This document shows positions 58,315 through 64,000 of a DNA stretch of 64,000 nt, piece by piece. Numbering within the stretch: the first letter of the stretch is position 1; each line of letters opens with the position of its first letter. Origin of the DNA: JBEKCP01 sp049509515 (lineage in GTDB: Bacteria; Planctomycetota; Planctomycetia; Pirellulales; Thermoguttaceae); assembly GCA_049509515.1 (NCBI GenBank), contig JBEKZV010000002.1:62001-126000 (forward strand), in the 5' to 3' direction. The notes beneath the pieces are model-generated. The model ran no database searches. It was not told the DNA's origin and saw only the letters and a program-made list of their open reading frames with translations. The translations under genes and the position numbers were made by a program.

Positions 58315-61107
58315 TCAATGGCCTCCCATCTCGATGTTGTCCAGGCCGCCGGTGTCCAGGTAGTAGCGCTCGTCGGCCAGGGTGCGCCAACTGAAGAAGA
58401 CATTGTCGCCCAGCACGGCGTCCTCGCCGGCCACCACGCCGGCGACCGAGTCGACCTCGAGGACCTCTTCCTGGTCCTTGGTGGCGTGCTTGCGCTTGAT
58501 CTTCACCTGGATCTGGGTGGGACCGATGCGGTCGCCGGGGTCCATCTTGAGGAGGTAGACGGGGGTGGCCTGGGCGTTTTCGTCGCCGCTGGCCTTGCGG
58601 CCGATGAGCACGCGCTGCGAGCTGGTGGAGAACTCGGTGATGTCCTCGCGGCCCTGCTCCTCGACGGGCTCGAAGAGGATCCGCTCCTTGCGGATGCCCG
58701 AGGTCGCGTCGGTCATCACGCCCCAGTAGTAGGTGTTCTCGTAGGTGCGGACCTTCATCTCGAACTTGAACTGCGGGAGCATGCCGTGCTTGGCCATGAA
58801 ATCCACGGCGGCGCCGACGACGACCGGGCTCTTGGGGTCGATGATCACGCCCGGGTTGTGCCCTTTCTCGTCCTGGTAGGGGTACCAGTTGCCGGCGTAG
58901 TGGTTGAACATGGGGACGATCCGCGAGGGAGCCAGGGGCACGTACATCTTCACGAGCTGCTGGATGTAGCCGAGCTTCGAGGGCAGCCCGGCCAGCAGGA
59001 CCACGTCCACCTCCTGCTCGACGATGCGGTGGCAGAAGTCGTAGAGCATCTCGTCGAACACGTCGTACACCACGCTTTCGAAGGCGGTGCGGTCGAAGAC
59101 GAGGTTCAGCTCCTGCTGGGCGTTGTAGTAGCCCGGCCCGCGGAGCCGGTCGAACACCTTCTGCAGCGACTCGACCACCACCGGATCCACCAGCTCGGGG
59201 TCGGTGTGGGTGATCGGGTCGGACACGTCGTCGCCGGCGTTGACCAGGTAGGCCTGGGCCAGCGGCACGAAGAGGCGGTTCATCCAGTGGACGCGGTTGG
59301 CGCGGAACTCGCGGTTGCGGGGCACCTCGGGGCCGAACAGGAGTTGCACGTCCTCCTCTTCCAGGCCGATGGAATCGGCGAAGGCCGGCAGCACGATCGT
59401 CTCCAGCAGCCGCTTGACCAACTGGTCGCCGCCCAGCGAGATGCCGTCCTGGTGCAGGACCTGCCCGCGGATGGAATCGTCGATCTTCGACTCGAAATTG
59501 TAGCGGGCGATCATCAGGTCGGTCGTCCCGCCGCCGATGTCGATGCAGGCGATGCGGATTTCGTTGGCTTCGTCGCCGAAGGCTTCCGGCTCGGGGGCGC
59601 CGGGGCGGCGCGGGGCGCCGGGGCGCGGGCTGCCCGGGCGGGGCAGCGCCCGCCGCCGGGCCGCCGGGGCCGCGGCCACCGGCTCCGGGGCCTCCTCGAC
59701 CTTGGGCTTCTTCTTGCCCCGGTCCTGCCGCATGGTGGCGAACCACAGCCGCGGGTCCTGGCCGAGCATCCGCAGCTCGCTCCAGATGTAGGTCAGGTGG
59801 CAGGCGCTGGCCTCGTCGATGCCCAGGCTCATCTCCGGCTTGCAGCGCTGGTTCTTGCCCAAGGTGGCGGCGAAGATGTTGACGGCCTTCTGCGCCTGGG
59901 CGGCGAAGCGGCGCTGCTCGTCCTGGATCATGCCGCTGGGAAAGCTGAGGGTCAGCGTGCGGATTTCGCGGGGGCGGCCCGCCTCCCCCGAGGCGTTGCG
60001 GTAGCCCAGCGAGTTGACGTAGGTGTAGGCCTGGCAGAGCATCTCGTACAGGGCGGCGGTCATCAGCACCCGCGGGGCGTGCCGCGGCTTCAACGGCGAG
60101 TCCGTCGCGTACTCGTCCTCCTGCGGCTCGCCTTCCTGCAACAGGAAATCGCGGTCGTCCTCGTGGACGTAGCGGAGGAAGGGGCCGCGCAACGGCGCCG
60201 CGTACACGCCCGTCCGGCAGCGGTCGGCCGGATCGGCCATGTGCCAGTTGGCCCCTTCGAGCCAACTCGCGTCGTCGGCCCACAGATAGCGTTTCGGGGA
60301 GCTCACGCCGGTGCGGATGTCGCCTTCGGCCCGCATCACTTGGACCACGTCGTCGGCCTCGCGGCCCAGGCGGACCATCGACAGGTCGTCGAACATCGTG
60401 GGATTGACGACCACCTCGACCTTGGCCTGCCGGGCCCGCCGCGAGCGGCCGAACCAGCCGCCGCGGGCATCTTCCTCGCCCACCGCGTGGTACTCGATCT
60501 TCTTCTGCGTCGCCGCCGGCAGATAGGGGGTGTTGCACCAGTGGGTCTTCGAGGAGAACCAGCGGGCGGCGGGCAAGTTGATGTGCTCCCCCTCTTCGTT
60601 CCAGGCGTCCAGGTGGTAGCGGTTCACCAGCTCGAAGGGCAGCATTTGCGGCGTCTGGGCGATCTCGCCGGCCATCTCCACCAGCAGGGCCCCGGTGCGG
60701 CTGTTGCCGAAGTCGACCACCATGTGGACGTGCTTGGCGTCGCCGGAGACGGCCGTCGCCGGGCGGATGCACAGCTCGATGGGCGGCAGCCCGCGGAGCG
60801 GCTTGCCCTCCAGGTCCAACAGGCCCTCGATCTGCACCAGGAAGTCCTTGGTGAGCGAGGTCGGCGAGCAGAAGTAGCCGACCTCCGGGTCGCCGCAGGA
60901 GGTATCCACCGCCAGGAACATCCGCGTGGTGCCGGACTGGATGATCTGCCACTGGATGTAGGCGTATTGGCGGGGGGGCTCGTTGGCCTGTCCCGCGGTG
61001 GTCGCGCGCTGCCAGCCGTAGCCGATCTGGTTGGTCTGGTAGCGGCTGCCGCCGCGCAAGGGGACGCAAACGATCTGGACCGCCGTGTTCGCGAAAAGGA
61101 CGTGCAT
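58315..61107 (-). CDS. srfB: SrfB-like protein, actin/Hsp70-fold ATPase
   Basis: A 930-aa protein of the SrfB family (named as putative virulence factors in enterobacteria). It has the two phosphate loops of the actin/Hsp70 superfamily: V-V-D-F-G-N-S-R-T-G-A-L-L-V-E at 130-144 and C-I-D-I-G-G-G-T-T-D-L at 521-531, and an adenosine-type loop L-L-A-G-L-P-S-K-L near 690. A Pro/Arg/Ala-rich insert (about 465-512) separates the halves. There is no signal peptide. The operon adds an SrfC-like protein upstream and a GrpE-like protein downstream. Its biochemical role has not, to my knowledge, been defined. Confidence 0.9.
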   Translation of the reverse strand: MHVLFANTAVQIVCVPLRGGSRYQTNQIGYGWQRATTAGQANEPPRQYAYIQWQIIQSGTTRMFLAVDTSCGDPEVGYFCSPTSLTKDFLVQIEGLLDLEGKPLRGLPPIELCIRPATAVSGDAKHVHMVVDFGNSRTGALLVEMAGEIAQTPQMLPFELVNRYHLDAWNEEGEHINLPAARWFSSKTHWCNTPYLPAATQKKIEYHAVGEEDARGGWFGRSRRARQAKVEVVVNPTMFDDLSMVRLGREADDVVQVMRAEGDIRTGVSSPKRYLWADDASWLEGANWHMADPADRCRTGVYAAPLRGPFLRYVHEDDRDFLLQEGEPQEDEYATDSPLKPRHAPRVLMTAALYEMLCQAYTYVNSLGYRNASGEAGRPREIRTLTLSFPSGMIQDEQRRFAAQAQKAVNIFAATLGKNQRCKPEMSLGIDEASACHLTYIWSELRMLGQDPRLWFATMRQDRGKKKPKVEEAPEPVAAAPAARRRALPRPGSPRPGAPRRPGAPEPEAFGDEANEIRIACIDIGGGTTDLMIARYNFESKIDDSIRGQVLHQDGISLGGDQLVKRLLETIVLPAFADSIGLEEEDVQLLFGPEVPRNREFRANRVHWMNRLFVPLAQAYLVNAGDDVSDPITHTDPELVDPVVVESLQKVFDRLRGPGYYNAQQELNLVFDRTAFESVVYDVFDEMLYDFCHRIVEQEVDVVLLAGLPSKLGYIQQLVKMYVPLAPSRIVPMFNHYAGNWYPYQDEKGHNPGVIIDPKSPVVVGAAVDFMAKHGMLPQFKFEMKVRTYENTYYWGVMTDATSGIRKERILFEPVEEQGREDITEFSTSSQRVLIGRKASGDENAQATPVYLLKMDPGDRIGPTQIQVKIKRKHATKDQEEVLEVDSVAGVVAGEDAVLGDNVFFSWRTLADERYYLDTGGLDNIEMGGH

Positions 61108-61142
61108 GGTCGCTGACGAGGTTTTGGGTCTTGGGGGTAGGA

Positions 61143-61346
61143 CTAGCTGCTTCCGGGTTTCGGCCCCTGCCGCAGCTTCATAGCTTCTTTGTTCGCCGGC
61201 CTGGGAGGAAAGGACACCACCTGCCGGCCGCCCTCCGCCTGGCGTCTTCTTACGTCCTCGAAGAGCGCGCGACGATCGTAGTTGAATCTCTTGAGGATCT
61301 CGTCCCGGGCCCTCCGAACCTCAGCAACGATTGGGTCTTCGATCAT
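61143..61346 (-). CDS. Small protein of the M-I-E-D-P-I-V-x-E-V-R-R type
   Basis: A 67-aa protein from ATG 61346: M-I-E-D-P-I-V-A-E-V-R-R-A-R-D-E-I-L-K-R-F-N-Y-D, then F-E-D-V-R-R-R-Q. Small proteins with this start are common in planctomycetes and cyanobacteria and are suspected antitoxins or RNA-binding regulators; there is no firm function. The PIN or PDDEXK partner often near them is absent, although the GxxExxY gene lies just upstream. Confidence 0.75.
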   Translation of the reverse strand: MIEDPIVAEVRRARDEILKRFNYDRRALFEDVRRRQAEGGRQVVSFPPRPANKEAMKLRQGPKPGSS

Positions 61347-61374
61347 GGCGACGCCTTCAGCAGGAACGGAAGGC

Positions 61375-61853
61375 CTCACGCAAAGGCGCGAAGGCGCAAA
61401 GGACGGAAGATACTGAAGACTTGTTAGTCATCGGTTAGGCCGTTCACGACTCTGCTAATGCCGTCTTTGATCAGTTCCTCACCGAAGTTGATGAGCAGCC
61501 CGAGGCGCTTGTCGGCAAGGCGGAGATAGGTTAGGAGTTTCTTCTTGAACACGGGCGGGCATTTCTCGACCGACTTTATTTCCAGGATCACTTTCCCTTC
61601 GACCAGGATGTCGGCCCGAAACCCCTCGTCGAACTGAATCGAGCCGAACTTGATGGGAATCGGGACTTGCCGGTCCGCCTGCAACCCTCGCTGCCTCAGC
61701 TCGTGAACCAAAACGATTTCATAAACGCTTTCCAAGAGCCCCAGCCCAAGCGTCGTGTGAACGTGGTAGGCTGCGTCCACCACCTCCTTGGCGATCTCAT
61801 TCTCCGTCACGTTCCTTCCGCCTTCTCTTTGCGCCTTCGCGCCTTTGCGTGAG
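61375..61853. mobile_element. GxxExxY cassette bounded by 27-bp perfect inverted repeats
   Basis: Left end 61375-61401 (CTCACGCAAAGGCGCGAAGG...) and right end 61827-61853 are exact inverse complements over 27 bp, framing a 479-bp unit whose only gene is the GxxExxY gene. The repeat is itself built of near-tandem GCGCAAAGG-like units. No target duplication is obvious. It sits between the SrfC-like and SrfB-like genes. Confidence 0.75.
61424..61810 (-). CDS. GxxExxY family protein
   Basis: A 128-aa protein starting at GTG 61810, just after GGAAGGAAC. The name-giving motif is G-L-L-E-S-V-Y (G-x-x-E-x-x-Y), followed by V-H-E-L-R-Q-R-G-L, V-P-I-P-I-K-F, F-R-A-D-I-L-V-E-G-K-V-I-L-E-I-K-S-V, which is a PD-(D/E)XK-like D...E-x-K, and F-x-x-x-L-L-T-Y-L-R-L-A-D-K-R-L-G-L-L-I-N-F-G. 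A nuclease or nuclease-derived function is suspected. Bounded by the inverted repeats described at 61375-61853. Confidence 0.93.
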   Translation of the reverse strand: MTENEIAKEVVDAAYHVHTTLGLGLLESVYEIVLVHELRQRGLQADRQVPIPIKFGSIQFDEGFRADILVEGKVILEIKSVEKCPPVFKKKLLTYLRLADKRLGLLINFGEELIKDGISRVVNGLTDD

Positions 61854-61875
61854 ATTGATTTGATTGTCGCCGCAC

Positions 61876-64000
61876 CTACTTGTTCTCGAACGGCTCCAGC
61901 ATGTGGATGAGCTCCATGTTGCCGGGGGGGAGCTTGACGTGCTCGCCGGCGCCCAGGGCCAGGGCCAGCGGCAGCCGCCGGGCCCATTGCAGGATGAAGG
62001 CGCCCATCAGTCCGAAGCGGGCGATGTCCTCCTCGCCGTTGCCCCCCTTGGCGGCCTTGGCGGGGTCCTCCGGCTGCAGCGAGGCCCGGCCGGGACCGGG
62101 GTTCATCACGTAGTCGTTCAGGATGATGCGGACGTACTTGCGGCGGGCGCGGCGGCGGGCCGCCTCGTCGCGGGTCTTCAGCCCGACCACCGGCTGCAAC
62201 ACGCCCACCAGCTTCTCGAACACCGTGTCGGTCAACAGGTAGTCGCGGAGATAGCGGGTGAAGGTGTTCAGGTCGTTGGGGTCCAGCCAGGGCTCGCCCT
62301 CCTTGTGCTCGTTGCAGAAGGCCTCCCAGCGCTTGGGGACGGCCACGGTGGCCCACTCCTGCAGGAAGGTCTTGACCTGGCGGGCCAGGGGATCGCCGTG
62401 CCGCCGGCTCTGGGTCTCGGCGGAGTCGGCGATTTGCAGCTCCTCCCCCTCGGCCACGCACAGCGACTCCTGCAGGGCGTGGACCCGCTGGTAGACGGCG
62501 TGCTCGTCGGAGGTGAGCCACTCGATGACCTTGCGGGCGGCCATGAGCCGCTTCTCGCGGTCGAGGTTGGTGTCGGGATCGACGACCCAGCCGCGGGCGT
62601 GCTGCAAGAGGCGGTTGAGGACCTCCTGGATCTCCTTCTGGAGCTGGTCCTGCTTGGCGTCGGCGCTGGTGACGGCGCGGATGCCCCCGGCGATGAGCGA
62701 CTGCCCGCCGTCGCCGTCGCGCATCGCGGTGTCCCAGCGGAGGCCCGGGTCGCGGACGTAGGTCCTGACCATCTCCGACTCGAGGAAGGCACTCCGCGCC
62801 CGGACCCACTTCTCCGGGTCTTCCTTGCTGCGCTGCTCCTGGTCGGTGTCCCAGGTGCCGGGGTAGCGGATGGGGTAGGTGTTGGTGAAGGCTTTCCCCT
62901 TGCCGCCGAAATCGGTGAGCACGGAGCCCAGCGTGTCCAGGAGCGAGGTGAGCCGCGTGTCGTACAGCAGCTTCTCGGCGTAGATCTCGCGGTTGCGGAA
63001 CTCCTCGTCCAGGCCGGTCATGCCGACGAACAGGGCGGGGATGTCGTCGGCCACCTTGTGGGGCCAGATCTTCTCGCCGTAGCGGGCGCGGCCCCACTTC
63101 TCGACGTGGTACTTCATCTGCGCCTTGACCTCCAGGTTGCCGCCGCGCAACAGGAGGAACAGGGTCTGGATCTGCAGCTCGTCGACGTAGCGCTCGAAGA
63201 GGTAGGAGACCTTGCCGCGCTTGACGATCTCCATCTGCTCCTCGAGCGTGTTGGCCTCGGTCCGCTTGCCCATCTCGACGCCGGCCCGCACCGCCCGCAT
63301 CCCCGGCACGTCGAGGAAGTCCATCTGCTCGATCACCTTCCGCCAGTCGTCGCTGAGGCGGTGGGGCAGGACGGGGATCACCAGCTCGAGCATGCCCGCC
63401 TGGATGATCTCGAGCTCCTCGGTGCCCATGCCCGTGTTGGGGCGGTACTCCAGGACGTAGTATTTCTCCTTGGGCGTCAGGTAGATGTCGTTCCAGGCCA
63501 CCCGGTTCCAGAGCTTCGAGCCGGGGCGATCGTAGACCTTCGAGCGCTGGCTGTCCAGGAGGAACCGCACGCCGGCCCAGTGCGTGAAGATGGCCGGGTC
63601 GTAAGCGCCCAGCGTGATCCGCTTGAGGAAGGCGGCGATGCGGACGAACAGCGAGGTCAGCGACTCCCAGTTGTCCCAGAACAGCCCGGCCGCCACGGCC
63701 ACGTAGCCTTCCTCGGTCAAGGGATAGCGGCTCAACAGGCCGTTGATCACCGCCTCGGTCGCCTGGAAGCCGCGGCGGTCGACGTTCCGCATGTACGAGT
63801 AGGCGTCCAAGAGGTCCATCCGCCAGCGGCGATCGACGTCCGTGCCCGCATAGCGGCGGAAAAGATCCTCGAACAGCTCCTCCAGCTCGTTCTGCTGCCA
63901 GGTCCGCGCGGGGGTCTTGCACTCGGCGTGGAAGCCGCGGGCCATCACCCGCAGCCACTCGGCCCGCGTCAGGGCGCGGACCATCACGGGGAAGCCCGGC
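61876..64000 (-). CDS. srfC: SrfC-like protein, C-terminal part (cut by the window edge)
   Basis: The frame is open through base 64000 on the minus strand (P-G-F-P-V-M-V-R-A-L-T-R-A-E-W at the edge), so at least 707 residues are seen and the start is outside. The visible part is mostly helical with W-R-K-V-I-E-Q-M-D-F-L-D-V-P-G-M-R-A-V-R and L-F-V-G-M-T-G-L-D-E-E-F, which resemble the later motifs of the SrfC putative virulence factor family, whose N-terminus is a dynamin-like GTPase domain. The context before SrfB supports this. The P-loop should lie beyond the edge. Confidence 0.75.
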   Translation of the reverse strand, partial: PGFPVMVRALTRAEWLRVMARGFHAECKTPARTWQQNELEELFEDLFRRYAGTDVDRRWRMDLLDAYSYMRNVDRRGFQATEAVINGLLSRYPLTEEGYVAVAAGLFWDNWESLTSLFVRIAAFLKRITLGAYDPAIFTHWAGVRFLLDSQRSKVYDRPGSKLWNRVAWNDIYLTPKEKYYVLEYRPNTGMGTEELEIIQAGMLELVIPVLPHRLSDDWRKVIEQMDFLDVPGMRAVRAGVEMGKRTEANTLEEQMEIVKRGKVSYLFERYVDELQIQTLFLLLRGGNLEVKAQMKYHVEKWGRARYGEKIWPHKVADDIPALFVGMTGLDEEFRNREIYAEKLLYDTRLTSLLDTLGSVLTDFGGKGKAFTNTYPIRYPGTWDTDQEQRSKEDPEKWVRARSAFLESEMVRTYVRDPGLRWDTAMRDGDGGQSLIAGGIRAVTSADAKQDQLQKEIQEVLNRLLQHARGWVVDPDTNLDREKRLMAARKVIEWLTSDEHAVYQRVHALQESLCVAEGEELQIADSAETQSRRHGDPLARQVKTFLQEWATVAVPKRWEAFCNEHKEGEPWLDPNDLNTFTRYLRDYLLTDTVFEKLVGVLQPVVGLKTRDEAARRRARRKYVRIILNDYVMNPGPGRASLQPEDPAKAAKGGNGEEDIARFGLMGAFILQWARRLPLALALGAGEHVKLPPGNMELIHMLEPFENK

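Overview
The window is GC-rich, dense double-stranded coding DNA with a gene content that points to Planctomycetota, probably the Pirellulales side: a secreted sialate O-acetylesterase, zinc-ribbon plus single-membrane-span proteins, a DUF2344-RNase E/G pair, an Hsp70 operon with TPR and zinc-ribbon partners, SrfB/SrfC-like genes, and many short palindromic and heptanucleotide repeats between and inside genes. The assignment rests on gene content and style only; there is no rRNA and I found no tRNA.

Layout. 1-8.5 kb: the end of an unknown gene, a hypothetical, then a minus-strand block reading gapA, hydE, hydG (diiron hydrogenase cofactor maturation), a two-gene Septu-like defence cassette (ATPase plus HNH nuclease), and aspA. 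8.8-16.6 kb: chromate transporter, YceH-like protein, secreted Asp-box protein, sialate O-acetylesterase, PLP decarboxylase and small hypotheticals. 16.7-22.2 kb: BON and STAS proteins, ruvC-ruvA-ruvB, cysS, and ispF, which seems to start at a non-standard ACG. 22.3-25.1 kb: a three-gene ABC-2 exporter. 25.1-28.3 kb: a repeat-rich accessory stretch with a REP-associated tyrosine transposase, a MITE-like inverted-repeat element and a helicase gene remnant. 28.3-36 kb: a TIM-barrel epimerase and EboC-like UbiA enzyme, DUF2344-RNase E/G, and a regulatory PTS operon (HPF, EIIA, HPr, EI). 36-43 kb: a large membrane-anchored protein, TPR proteins and a secreted TIM-barrel protein. 43.4-49.3 kb: an Hsp70 operon (TPR, J-like, GrpE-like, DnaK-like, zinc ribbon). 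51.2-54.4 kb: toxin-antitoxin and nuclease genes (VapBC-like, PD-(D/E)XK, retropepsin-like, HicAB). 54.4-64 kb: an SrfC/SrfB-like operon in which an actin/Hsp70-fold ATPase travels with a coiled-coil protein ending in a GrpE-like region and a zinc-ribbon beta-propeller protein; a GxxExxY gene framed by 27-bp perfect inverted repeats sits inside it.

Most striking themes: (1) repeat elements have entered coding sequence in frame and are now translated in hydE, hydG, cysS, the grpE-like gene, the DUF2344 gene and the propeller gene; (2) the SrfB/SrfC/GrpE-like operon is the best candidate for a poorly described machine; (3) a Septu-like cassette splits a hydrogenase-maturation cluster; (4) two separate Hsp70-fold plus GrpE-like partner sets lie about 10 kb apart.
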